Assembly (NCBI GenBank): GCA_963560245.1
Contig: CAUWNS010000002.1
Location: 62,001 to 126,000 of the forward strand
DNA length: 64,000 nt
Direction: 5' to 3'
DNA from: Pseudoruminococcus_B sp937901805
Lineage (GTDB): Bacteria > Bacillota > Clostridia > Oscillospirales > Ruminococcaceae
The position numbers and the translations under genes were made by a program. Shown here piece by piece: positions 33,785 through 41,386 of this stretch. Every line of letters begins with the position of its first letter. Positions within the stretch are counted from its first letter, which is position 1. Below the pieces are notes generated by a model, which saw only the letters and a list, made by a program, of their open reading frames with translations, was not told where the DNA came from and searched no databases.

Positions 33785-33827
33785 AACTTCATTCCTTTCG
33801 GCGGGGTGTCATACCCATCTGATAAAA

Positions 33828-33853
33828 CGGGCCCTGCCAGCCGGCAGGGCCCG
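33828..33853 (-). terminator. Terminator of the PepV-like gene
   Basis: CGGGCCCTGCC with its complement, followed on the minus strand by TTTTAT. Confidence 0.8.
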
Positions 33854-33868
33854 CACAGTTTTTCTTTC

Positions 33869-35284
33869 CTATTCGGCGCAGAGATCGACAATGACCTGTG
33901 CGAAAATCTTTGCGCTGACTACCAGTTCCTCTATCACGGCAAATTCATCCGGCCCGTGCATCCTGTTCTCCGTTTCCGGCATGGAACAGCCAAATGCCAC
34001 TCCGCCCTCGATAGAATGGACATAGGTGCCCCCGCCAATGGCCATGCAGTAGCCCTCCCGGCCGGTATACTCCTCATAGCATTTGAGCAGGGTTTTGACA
34101 AAGGGATCGTCCGCTTTGACATGGTGCGGTTTGTGCATGGGCTTATCGCTCATGAAAATGCCGGCGTCTGCGAATTTTTGAATCAAAACATCGCGCACAT
34201 TCCCATCGTTTGCACAGATAGGCGCGCGGCAGTCAAAATTCCCGGTAAACCCGGTCAATGAGTACTGGAACACATCAAAGCTGATAGTCAGCTCATGGCT
34301 GATTTCATCCTCCATGGCAATGCCTGCCGCCTTGCCGAGCCAGTCCCCGTGCGGGAACATCCGGTGTACGGCGCAGAGTTTCACAAAGCCCTCGCTTTTT
34401 GCAAACGGCATGGAGCAGAGCAAATCCAGCAATGCGGTAACCGCATTGTTTCCGCCTTCCGGCATGGCCGCATGGGAGCCTTTCCCCAGCGCATGGATGC
34501 AGAGCGCCCCATCCTGCTCCGAGACGGTAAACTGGACGCCGGTGCGCGCCTCCGCCTGTTTGCAGCAGGCCTCTGCCTGCTCTTTGGGAAACCCTTCTAT
34601 CACGGCCTGCGCGTGCTGCGGGACAACATTGCTGGTGTGCCCCCCTTGGATGCTCTGGATACGGGGGAGAGCGGCGTCCTCCGGGTACCGGGCGGTAAAG
34701 TCGTTCCTCAGACCGCCTTTTTCAATGTTGATGAGGGGGAAATCCGCGTCCGGGGAAAAGACATGGTTTGGAACGGATTCCTTTTGGAAATAATAGCGGA
34801 TATCGCTGCTGCCGCATTCTTCATCCGTCCCAAGGATCAGGCGGACGTTCTTTTTCAGCGGAATCCCGAGATCCCTGACCGCTTTCATGGCGTAGTATGC
34901 CGCCATCGCCGGGCCCTTGTCATCCGCGGTCCCTCTGCCGAAAATCTTCCCATCGCGCTCAATACAAGTAAAGGGATCCTGCGTCCAGCCATCACCGACT
35001 GCGACGACGTCCAGATGCGCAAGCATCCCGAGCTCGGCATCCCTGCGATCCTCAAAATAATCCACCGTACCCACATAATTTTCAAAGTTTTTGACCGTAA
35101 AGCCGTCCCGCTTTGCAATTTCCAGCGCACAGGCAAGCGCCTTTTCCGTCCCTTCGCCAAAGGGCGCCGTCGCAGTCTCCGGCGCGGTGACGCTGTCAAT
35201 GGAGACAAGCTCTGCAATATCTGCAAGCATGTCCTTTGTATGGGTTTCAAAATACTGGTCGAGCTGTTGCTTTATCTGCATCAT
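33869..35284 (-). CDS. PepV-like M20 dipeptidase
   Basis: 471 residues from the ATG at 35284 (AAAGGA seven bases before). Co-catalytic zinc ligands are visible: MLAHLDVVAVGDGW, RGTADDKGPAMAAYYAMK, and LGTDEECGSSD with the catalytic glutamate. The insertion holds GGHTSNVVP and HALGKGSHAAMPEGG. C-terminal metal residues lie in AIGGGTYVHSI. This matches PepV-type Xaa-His or broad dipeptidases of Firmicutes, which split dipeptides in the cytoplasm. It follows ispF-ispD on the opposite side of a 50-bp gap and is on the same strand. Confidence 0.9.
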   Translation of the reverse strand: MMQIKQQLDQYFETHTKDMLADIAELVSIDSVTAPETATAPFGEGTEKALACALEIAKRDGFTVKNFENYVGTVDYFEDRRDAELGMLAHLDVVAVGDGWTQDPFTCIERDGKIFGRGTADDKGPAMAAYYAMKAVRDLGIPLKKNVRLILGTDEECGSSDIRYYFQKESVPNHVFSPDADFPLINIEKGGLRNDFTARYPEDAALPRIQSIQGGHTSNVVPQHAQAVIEGFPKEQAEACCKQAEARTGVQFTVSEQDGALCIHALGKGSHAAMPEGGNNAVTALLDLLCSMPFAKSEGFVKLCAVHRMFPHGDWLGKAAGIAMEDEISHELTISFDVFQYSLTGFTGNFDCRAPICANDGNVRDVLIQKFADAGIFMSDKPMHKPHHVKADDPFVKTLLKCYEEYTGREGYCMAIGGGTYVHSIEGGVAFGCSMPETENRMHGPDEFAVIEELVVSAKIFAQVIVDLCAE

Positions 35285-35334
35285 GATTTCATCCTTTCTA
35301 TGATAGGGGGGATTTCCCCCGGCATATGATTCCC

Positions 35335-35832
35335 CTACAGCGTCTTTGCCCGGACGGGAGGGCATTCTTCCAGCAGGCAGACCGCATGCGCGCTGATCCC
35401 TTCCTCCCTGCCGGTAAATCCGAGACGCTCCTCCGTTGTGGCCTTGACGTTCACCCGATCCTCCGGCACTCCGCAGATATGGGCGATTCCCTGTCTCATC
35501 CGGGGGATATACCCTTTGAGCTTTGGTCGCTGGGCAATCACGGTGCAGTCCAGGTTCCCAAGCTGATACCCCTGTTGGCGGAGCATCCCGGCAACTTCGG
35601 TGAGCAGCTTTGCACTATCCGCGCCTTCATAACGGGGATCGGTATCCGGAAAATGGCGCCCGATGTCCCCCAGAGCCGCCGCTCCGAGCATGGCGTCCAT
35701 CACCGCGTGCAGCAGCACATCCGCATCCGAATGGCCGAGCAGGCCGGTTTCATGGGGGATTTCCACCCCGCCCAGGATGAGTTTACGCCCCGATACCAGT
35801 TTGTGTACGTCATATCCGTGTCCGATTCTCAT
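35335..35832 (-). CDS. ispF: 2-C-methyl-D-erythritol 2,4-cyclodiphosphate synthase
   Basis: Fifth step of the MEP isoprenoid pathway. 165 residues from MRIGHGYDVHKL, whose Asp and His bind zinc; the second zinc histidine is in LGHSDADVLLHAVMDA. DTDPRYEGADS and VNVKATTEERLGFTG bind substrate. The start at 35832 overlaps the ispD end by 23 bp, so the two are translationally coupled. Confidence 0.96.
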   Translation of the reverse strand: MRIGHGYDVHKLVSGRKLILGGVEIPHETGLLGHSDADVLLHAVMDAMLGAAALGDIGRHFPDTDPRYEGADSAKLLTEVAGMLRQQGYQLGNLDCTVIAQRPKLKGYIPRMRQGIAHICGVPEDRVNVKATTEERLGFTGREEGISAHAVCLLEECPPVRAKTL

Positions 35833-36526
35833 GCAGTTCCTCCATTCTGAATTCCGTCTCTTCCGCAATAGCCTGCGCCACTGTGAGATCTTCCGGCGTG
35901 GTGATTTTGAGATTGCGGGGATCCCCCGGCGTGATATGCACCCGGTATCCCGCGGCTTCCATCAGCATGCAGTCGTCCGTAACCGCAGCCTGTCCCGCCG
36001 TTTTGCAGGCGCTTCGATAGGATTCCTGATAAAACACCTGCGGGGTCTGGCACTGCCAAAGGTTCTCCCTGTCCGGTGTGGAAGCAATGAAGCCGTCCTG
36101 CACCACTTTGATGGTATCCTTCACTCTGACGGCCAGAGCGGACGCACCGAATTCCCTTGCATCCGCGATGCACCGGGAAACCAGCGCGGGGAGGATGAAC
36201 GGGCGCGCTCCATCATGGACAGCGAGCAGGGGAAGGGAAGGGGTAACTGCGGCAAGCCCATTTGCCACAGATTCCCTGCGGTCTGCGCCGCCCTCTACAA
36301 CCGCTTTGAGTTTTCCAATCCCATACGCCTGTGCAAGACGGGTAAATTCCCCTACATCCTGCGGCCTTGCAACCACGATAATCTCCGCAATATCCTCGCA
36401 GCGCTGGAACGCAGTCAGGGTACGGGCGAGCACCGGAACCCCTCCAATTTGCAGCAGCTGCTTATTCCTGCCCATCCTGCTCGCAGATCCCGCCGCTACA
36501 ATGACTGCCGCCGTATCTTTTTCCAT
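35810..36526 (-). CDS. ispD: 2-C-methyl-D-erythritol 4-phosphate cytidylyltransferase
   Basis: Third step of the MEP pathway: CTP + MEP to CDP-ME. 238 residues from the ATG at 36526. The CTP-binding start VIVAAGSASRMGRNKQLL has the glycine-rich loop and lysine; VHDGARPF and TDDCMLMEAAG are the other family motifs, the latter with metal and substrate contacts. Coupled to ispF by overlap, and preceded by a terminator of the deacetylase gene, so it heads the ispDF unit. Confidence 0.95.
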   Translation of the reverse strand: MEKDTAAVIVAAGSASRMGRNKQLLQIGGVPVLARTLTAFQRCEDIAEIIVVARPQDVGEFTRLAQAYGIGKLKAVVEGGADRRESVANGLAAVTPSLPLLAVHDGARPFILPALVSRCIADAREFGASALAVRVKDTIKVVQDGFIASTPDRENLWQCQTPQVFYQESYRSACKTAGQAAVTDDCMLMEAAGYRVHITPGDPRNLKITTPEDLTVAQAIAEETEFRMEELHENRTRI

Positions 36527-36659
36527 GTCTCCGTCCCCCTTTTTCTCTCCCTTAGAGTATAATGCAAAACACAGGGTTTTACAATCTTTCCCACCACTGT
36601 TTTCCGCAGAAAACACAGGAAATCGAACTGCCCGCCGCTCAGCCGCGGCGAAAACCCAA

Positions 36660-36692
36660 ACGGCCCCGGGCACAATCCGGCGCCCGGAGCCG
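36660..36692 (-). terminator. Terminator of the PdaB-like gene
   Basis: GCGGCTCCGGGC pairs with GCCCGGGGCCG, with TTTGGG after the stem on the minus strand; directly past the stop codon. Confidence 0.6.
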
Positions 36693-36695
36693 CTT

Positions 36696-37481
36696 TCATT
36701 CTGTTTTACTGGGAACATCGGATTTTTGCAGACGCTGCCTTCCATTCGCGTCGATTGTATAGGGCGCCGGATAGACAAGTTCCCCGGCGGGAACAAAGGC
36801 ATATCCCTGCCCGGAAAGCTGTTCCAGAATCTGGGGCAATGCCTCAAGCGTATTGTCCTTTCCCGCATGGAACAGGCAGATACTCCCAGGCCCCGCCTTG
36901 GAACAGACGCGGGAGACAATTTTCTCCGCCGTCGGATCCTTCCAGTCGATACTGTCCACATCCCACTGGATCACCTCATACCCAAGACCCCTGGCCGTTT
37001 CGAGCACCATGTCGTTATAGGCGCCGGAAGGCGCGCGGAACACGGCAGGGCGCTTTCCAATCAGCCGTTCAATTTTCGCGCCTGCGGCCTCTATGTCCGC
37101 CGCAATTTCCTCCCTGGTCAGCTTGGTCATATCCGGATGGGTATTGGAGTGATTGCCCACCTCATGCCCGCGCTCAGAAATCTGCCGGACCTGATCCGGA
37201 TACTTGTCGCACCATTCTCCCACTACAAAAAAAGTTGCCTTTGCCTGGTACTGATCCAGAATATCCAGAATCTGCTCCACCTTGGGATCATCCCAGGCGC
37301 AGTTGATACCAATTGAGATTTTCTTTTCCTGTGTCTCCACACTGTAGACAGGCAGCTGTTTTGCCTTAGCGGACACGGTGACTGTCCTTGCAGCAAAGGC
37401 GGTCCCCATACCCACAACGGCACAAAGACACAAGGCGGCGAGCCCTGCAAGATATTTTCTGCGGATAATCCATACTTTCAT
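36696..37481 (-). CDS. Polysaccharide deacetylase-family protein, PdaB-like
   Basis: 261 residues from the ATG at 37481 (AGGAGG seven bases before). A signal peptide or anchor covers about residues 8-32. The NodB domain follows: first-motif region INCAWDDPKV in place of the usual TFDDG, KATFFVVGEWCD, GHEVGNHSNTHPDM with both histidines, FRAPSGAYND, VIQWDVDSIDWKDP and LFHAGKDNTLEALP. The order and wording match PdaB of spore formers, linked to spore cortex maintenance. Activity as a deacetylase is uncertain because PdaB-type proteins lack proven activity. Confidence 0.85.
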   Translation of the reverse strand: MKVWIIRRKYLAGLAALCLCAVVGMGTAFAARTVTVSAKAKQLPVYSVETQEKKISIGINCAWDDPKVEQILDILDQYQAKATFFVVGEWCDKYPDQVRQISERGHEVGNHSNTHPDMTKLTREEIAADIEAAGAKIERLIGKRPAVFRAPSGAYNDMVLETARGLGYEVIQWDVDSIDWKDPTAEKIVSRVCSKAGPGSICLFHAGKDNTLEALPQILEQLSGQGYAFVPAGELVYPAPYTIDANGRQRLQKSDVPSKTE

Positions 37482-37539
37482 AACCACTCCTCCTTGTAAT
37501 ACACTCTATGAGAAGCCGTCAGTCCCCATGCAGAAAAGC

Positions 37540-37571
37540 AAAAAGAGGCCGGAAAATCCCGGCCTCTTTTT
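37540..37571 (-). terminator. Terminator of the ribbon-helix-helix gene
   Basis: AAAAAGAGGCCGGGA with its complement and a T-run on both sides. Confidence 0.85.
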
Positions 37572-37610
37572 GACACCTGTCCACTGATCGAATCATGAGA
37601 AAATATCTGG

Positions 37611-37793
37611 TTAAAAATCCATTCCGTTCGGCATATCCAGATAATCATTCTCGGTCTCTTCCTTCAAATGCTTTTTCAAAACCAGATTGATATACTGGGA
37701 AAAGGAACGGTCATGTTCTTCAGCTAACAGCTTCACTTTTTCAATGACATCTTCGTCCAAAGTGATGCTTACGCTTTTCTTCAATGGTTTCAT
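37611..37793 (-). CDS. Small ribbon-helix-helix (CopG/Arc-like) protein
   Basis: 60 residues from the ATG at 37793 (AGGTGA upstream). KSVSITLDEDVIEKVKLLAEEHDRS gives a beta strand and helix typical of RHH DNA-binding proteins; the second helix SFSQYINLVLKKHLKE fits too. No toxin partner lies next to it. The gene may regulate itself through the strong inverted repeats just upstream (37845-37883). Confidence 0.75.
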   Translation of the reverse strand: MKPLKKSVSITLDEDVIEKVKLLAEEHDRSFSQYINLVLKKHLKEETENDYLDMPNGMDF

Positions 37794-37850
37794 ATTGATC
37801 ACCTAGTCAAACAATACTACAAAACAGGCAGAAATATTGATATTTACTAT

Positions 37851-37883
37851 AAAATAGTAGAAACTCGTTGTTTCTGCTATTTT
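37851..37883. repeat. 33-bp inverted repeat upstream of the RHH gene
   Basis: Arms AAAATAGTAGAAAC and GTTTCTGCTATTTT pair at 13 of 14 positions around a five-base loop. It overlaps a second palindrome TACTAT-AAA-ATAGTA (37845-37859). It could be the RHH operator or an orphan terminator. The rest of the 37794-38040 gap has no gene. Confidence 0.6.
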
Positions 37884-38040
37884 ATCTTTCCCCATTTTTA
37901 TAAAAAATTCTTCTGTCCAGCCCAAATGACGCATCAGTCCTGATGGAGGGAATCGTTTTCTACAGTTGCCTCTTTCTATACGAACCGGTATAATAAAAAG
38001 ATAAGCGGAAAACAGGAATAAAATTGTGGAGGAACACATT

Positions 38041-39018
38041 ATGGATTGGACAAAAGCTTCCATTTATACAACAACTTCGGGGATTGAACCTGTATGCGGA
38101 CTGCTGCTGGAAATCGGCATAACCGGATTTGAAATTGAGGATGCACAGGACTTTCAGGATTTTCTCAATGATACCACCATTCATCGGGACTATGTGGAAG
38201 ACAGCCTGATGGCAAAAATGGAGCACTGTGAAACCTGCGTGAAAATTTACCTGCCCAATAATGCACAGGGCCACCAGATGCTCCTTGACACCAGGGATGC
38301 ACTGAATCGGATGAAAGCCTCCGACTCCGAGCATGCCTTCGGGCGTCTTGCCCTGGAATGCGAGGGAATCCGGGAGGAGGACTGGGCCAACAACTGGAAA
38401 CAGTATTTTAAGCCCTTCCCTGTAGGAGAACATCTCTACATCAAGCCGACCTGGGAAAAAGCAGAGGGCGCCGGAGAACGAAAAATTCTGGAGATCGATC
38501 CCTCTTCCAGTTTTGGCACCGGACAGCACAATACAACCAGGCTGTGCCTGGAAGCACTGGAAAAAACGGTCAGGCCGGGGGACAGGGTGCTGGATCTCGG
38601 CTGCGGCAGCGGAATCCTCTCCATCGCCGCCATGCTGCTTGGCGCCAAAGAGGTCACCGGTGTTGATATTGATGAAAATTCCGTAAAAATTGCCGGGGAA
38701 AACCTGCGGCAAAACCGAATCTGCGACAAGCAGTTCTGCCTGCACTGCGGGGACATCACTGCGGATGATACCCTGCGGAAAAAAATCGGGCTGCATTCTT
38801 ACGATGTGGTGGCAGCGAACATTGTTGCTGATGTAATCATCGCCATGTCTCCCTATTTTTCCGGTTTTTTAAAAGCCGGCGGCACGCTGCTCGTTTCCGG
38901 AATCATTGCAAATCGGAAAGAAGATGTTTTAGAAGCGCTTGCACAGCAAGGATTTGTCCCGACTGCGGAACATGAAAAAGAGGATTGGATGGCGTTTGCT
39001 TTCCATTGCGCGCAGTAA
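38041..39018 (+). CDS. prmA: Ribosomal protein L11 methyltransferase
   Basis: Trimethylates lysines and the N-terminus of ribosomal protein L11. 325 residues from the ATG at 38041 (GGAGG eight bases before). N-terminal L11-recognition domain, then IDPSSSFGTGQHNTTRLCLEA, the SAM motif RVLDLGCGSGILSIAA, and VAANIVADVI, all typical of PrmA. rsmE follows 10 bp later, the usual Firmicute pair. Confidence 0.95.
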   Translation: MDWTKASIYTTTSGIEPVCGLLLEIGITGFEIEDAQDFQDFLNDTTIHRDYVEDSLMAKMEHCETCVKIYLPNNAQGHQMLLDTRDALNRMKASDSEHAFGRLALECEGIREEDWANNWKQYFKPFPVGEHLYIKPTWEKAEGAGERKILEIDPSSSFGTGQHNTTRLCLEALEKTVRPGDRVLDLGCGSGILSIAAMLLGAKEVTGVDIDENSVKIAGENLRQNRICDKQFCLHCGDITADDTLRKKIGLHSYDVVAANIVADVIIAMSPYFSGFLKAGGTLLVSGIIANRKEDVLEALAQQGFVPTAEHEKEDWMAFAFHCAQ

Positions 39019-39028
39019 GGAGACTGAT

Positions 39029-39736
39029 ATGCCAAGATTTTTTATAGAAGCCCCCGGAGCAGGACAGGCTGTGATTACCGGGGCGGACGCCAGGCATATT
39101 GCCCGTGTGCTGAGAATGCGGGAAGGGGAAGCCATTACGTTGTGCGATCAACAGGGTTTCGACTACTCCGGCGTAATTGCGGAACTTTCTGAAAATGCCG
39201 TTTCTGTGGATATTACAGGGAAATTCCCATCCAAAAGCGAACCGTCTATCCATGTCCACCTGTTCCAGGCAATGCCAAAATCCGATAAAATGGAACTGAT
39301 TATTCAAAAGAGCGTAGAACTGGGAGTGTGTGAAATCACCCCTGTCTTTACAAAACGGTGCGTATCCCGCCCTGACGCCAAATCCATGCGGAAAAAGCTG
39401 GAACGTTACCGAAAAATTTCGCTGGAAGCGGCCAAACAGAGCGGCCGGGGCTGCGTCCCCGTGATCCATGAGGCCGCCCTGGCAAAGATGTCCGCATATA
39501 CGCTTCCGCTCTGCTTTTATGAGCAGGCAAAAACGCCCCTCAGAGAGGTTCTGGGATCAGAATGGAACCGTGTTTCTATTCTGATCGGCAGCGAAGGCGG
39601 GTTTGAAGAATGGGAGGCCGAACAGGCTGCGGAAGCCGGCTGCCGGATTGCATCCCTAGGTCCGCGGATTTTACGGTGTGAAACTGCTCCCCTAGCCGCC
39701 CTTTCTGCAATCATGTTTGCAAGCGGAAATTTATAA
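39029..39736 (+). CDS. rsmE: 16S rRNA m3U1498 methyltransferase
   Basis: SPOUT-class enzyme modifying U1498 of 16S rRNA. 235 residues from MPRFFIEAP. The family motifs are the N-terminal PUA-like part HIARVLRMREGE, the middle AMPKSDKMELIIQKSVELG and the C-terminal knot IGSEGGFEEWE and LGPRILRCETAPLAAL. The start is set by the AAGGAG site at 39017-39022. Ends at a strong terminator. Confidence 0.95.
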   Translation: MPRFFIEAPGAGQAVITGADARHIARVLRMREGEAITLCDQQGFDYSGVIAELSENAVSVDITGKFPSKSEPSIHVHLFQAMPKSDKMELIIQKSVELGVCEITPVFTKRCVSRPDAKSMRKKLERYRKISLEAAKQSGRGCVPVIHEAALAKMSAYTLPLCFYEQAKTPLREVLGSEWNRVSILIGSEGGFEEWEAEQAAEAGCRIASLGPRILRCETAPLAALSAIMFASGNL

Positions 39737-39776
39737 AAAAACAGGCCCTTTTTTCGAAAAAGGGCCTGTTTTTTTC
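39735..39776 (+). terminator. Terminator of prmA-rsmE
   Basis: AAAAAACAGGCCCTTTTT with its complement, stem of about 18 bp, and a T-run. Confidence 0.85.
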
Positions 39777-39923
39777 AGGTTTTTATATAATCACATGTTA
39801 TGAAACTAATTTTGTCAGTGTAAAACAGCAGAACTGCTCCTGCCCGCTGCTGAAAAACAGCGTCCAGGCACGCCTACCTTAGTTCTTCCCGCAGTACGTA
39901 TTTTGCTCCTTATTTTCCATACA

Positions 39924-40168
39924 CTATTTTTTAACGGAATCAATGGATAAATGGAATTCATCCGTCAAAGACTCCACAATATGCCCCTTTCGGAACCGGA
40001 CAAGGATCCTTTCATTGCGTTGCTGATAGTAGAGCCTGGCACCGGAAACCGCTCCCCATTTCTTTTTTCCCGGGTGCGGGGAATATACAGTGTTTCCCCT
40101 GATACATACTGCTGTTATTCTTTTAGCAGATGATCCGGCAAAATATCCTGAGCATTTTCATATTTCAT
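39924..40168 (-). pseudogene. CD3324-like small protein gene, disrupted
   Basis: The frame starts well: an ATG at 40168 after AGAGGAATTCCTCC, then MKYENAQDILPDHLLKE. A TAA stop at 40115-40117 then interrupts, but the same frame goes on with QQYVSGETLYIPRTREK, and after a one-base shift at an A6 run (40063-40068) a second frame continues with KKWGAVSGARLYYQQRNER, ending at a TAG at 39924. Read together this matches the CD3324 family of about 85-residue HTH-like proteins (KW-G, then a C-terminal helix with DEFHLS). It ends a few residues early. An in-frame stop plus a frameshift make it a likely pseudogene. The surrounding 39777-40644 stretch otherwise holds no intact gene except possibly the small frame below. 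Confidence 0.7.
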
Positions 40169-40194
40169 GGAGGAATTCCTCTGCAGTCTGATAC

Positions 40195-40371
40195 TCATGG
40201 TTCTGCCCCATGTTGCTGAATGGTAGACCGCATCTCTTTTTCCATCTGATCCGCATAATTGGAAAATTCCCCGTGCCTGTCTGGGTGGTAATGCTCCATA
40301 AGTCTCATCTTCTGCAACCCAAAGTCTTCGCATACGCTGTTTAACTCCTGCTGGAGCAGAATCCCCCACAT
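40195..40371 (-). CDS. Small protein of unknown function (58 residues)
   Basis: An ATG at 40371 with AAAGG five bases upstream opens a 58-residue frame starting MWGILLQQELNSVCEDFG. Composition is gene-like: charged and hydrophobic residues alternate as in helices (KMRLMEHYHPDRHGEFSNYA, then MEKEMRSTI). It lies 26 bp before the disrupted CD3324-like gene on the same strand and may have been its partner. I do not recognise a family. It may itself be a remnant of a larger gene, since the frame stays open further upstream. Confidence 0.4.
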   Translation of the reverse strand: MWGILLQQELNSVCEDFGLQKMRLMEHYHPDRHGEFSNYADQMEKEMRSTIQQHGAEP

Positions 40372-40487
40372 ATAAACCTTTACCGCATCATTCTTTTTTG
40401 TATAACACTGAAAGATAAATAAAAAAACAGTTGTGCAGATTCTTTCCCAAGCTTCCGGCCGTCCTTTTCCCGACCAAACTGAAAACA

Positions 40488-40530
40488 GGCTGAATTTCGG
40501 AGATCTCCTTTCTGAGATCCAAATTCAGCC
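40488..40530. repeat. 43-bp inverted repeat
   Basis: GGCTGAATTT...GATCTC pairs with GAGATC...AAATTCAGCC (two stems of 10 and 6 bp with small bulges). No gene ends directly here; it may be a terminator or a remnant structure in the decayed region. Confidence 0.5.
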
Positions 40531-40600
40531 TTCCCCTATATCCTGCAAAGCGCAGAGAAAATGCTCCCCACTTTTCCGCCTTTTAAAGGGGATATTTTGT

Positions 40601-40645
40601 CAAAAAAGAAAAACCGCTGCGGATAATTGTAATCCACAACGGTTT
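40601..40645 (-). terminator. Terminator downstream of tRNA-Arg
   Basis: On the minus strand AAACCG...CGGTTT closes a stem with inner GTGGAT/ATCCGC pairing, followed by TTCTTTTTTG. Confidence 0.7.
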
Positions 40646-40721
40646 GGTGCGCCAAGAGGGACTCGAACCCCCGACCTACTGGTTCGTAGCCAGTCACTCT
40701 ATCCAGCTGAGCTATTGGCGC
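40645..40721 (-). tRNA. tRNA-Arg (anticodon ACG)
   Basis: 77 bases. Acceptor stem GCGCCAA pairs with TTGGCGC, discriminator A and encoded CCA. D-arm region TAGCTCAGCTGGATAGA; anticodon arm CTGGCTACGAACCAG gives anticodon ACG (read as ICG after editing); T-arm GGGGGTTCGAGTCCCTC. Complete cloverleaf. Confidence 0.97.
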
Positions 40722-40836
40722 ACAGTTCGTTCTTTTTAGAACGCTCAGTTATTATAGCATATCCATCCATAGTTTGTCAACAGTTTTTCAAAAGAAAAAG
40801 CCGCACCCATTTTCCAATTACGGCCTGTCCGTTCTT

Positions 40837-41250
40837 TCAGCCCTTTACCAGGAACCGTTTTGCATCTTCAATCAGTTTCCGGTTGTTTTCATGGGTGACC
40901 TGACGCCGCGCCTCCTCAATAGACAGCCATTTCAGATCGCTGATTTCCTCTTCCTGCCGGTGTTCCGACCCCGCAATCGCTTCTCCCAGAAAATAGACCA
41001 CTTCTTTCATGACATTTGGCTTGGGAGAATACTCCACGCTTTCTCGAAAACCCTTCTGCAACTGCACTCTCAACCCTGTCTCTTCAAAAATTTCCCGATG
41101 CGCTGTCTGTTCTTCATTCTCTCCGGCCTCTACATGCCCCTTTGGAAAAGCCCAGTGCCCGCCGTAGCGGTGTTTTACCAGCAGCAATTTGGGCTGTCCG
41201 TCTTTTCCAAGCTTGTACACGATGGCCCCGCAGGATTTTTCATGTTTCAC
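40837..41250 (-). CDS. Nudix hydrolase, probable Ap4A-type
   Basis: 137 residues from the GTG at 41250, which has GGAGG eight bases before (the ATGs at 41271 and 41265 lack a site). It begins KHEKSCGAIVYKL; HWAFPKGHVEAGENE leads into the Nudix box G-x5-E-x7-REUxEExGU (TAHREIFEETGL), complete. The wording matches bis(5'-nucleosyl)-tetraphosphatases, which clear Ap4A and related dinucleotides. Monocistronic. Confidence 0.88.
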   Translation of the reverse strand: MKHEKSCGAIVYKLGKDGQPKLLLVKHRYGGHWAFPKGHVEAGENEEQTAHREIFEETGLRVQLQKGFRESVEYSPKPNVMKEVVYFLGEAIAGSEHRQEEEISDLKWLSIEEARRQVTHENNRKLIEDAKRFLVKG

Positions 41251-41386
41251 AAGCTGCACCTCCATATCCATTTTCCCATATTTTTATTATACTGCTCGGT
41301 GCCTGCCATTTCAACCAAACAGGGCGCCTCTCAAAGAAGAAACCGGAGGGTCTCAGGCACGCCCTGATTCCTCCGGTTACAATCCA

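Noticed and set aside
39951..40133. 60-residue plus-strand frame in the decayed region
   Set aside because: The opposite strand encodes the clearly recognisable remains of a CD3324-like protein; the plus frame is its shadow.
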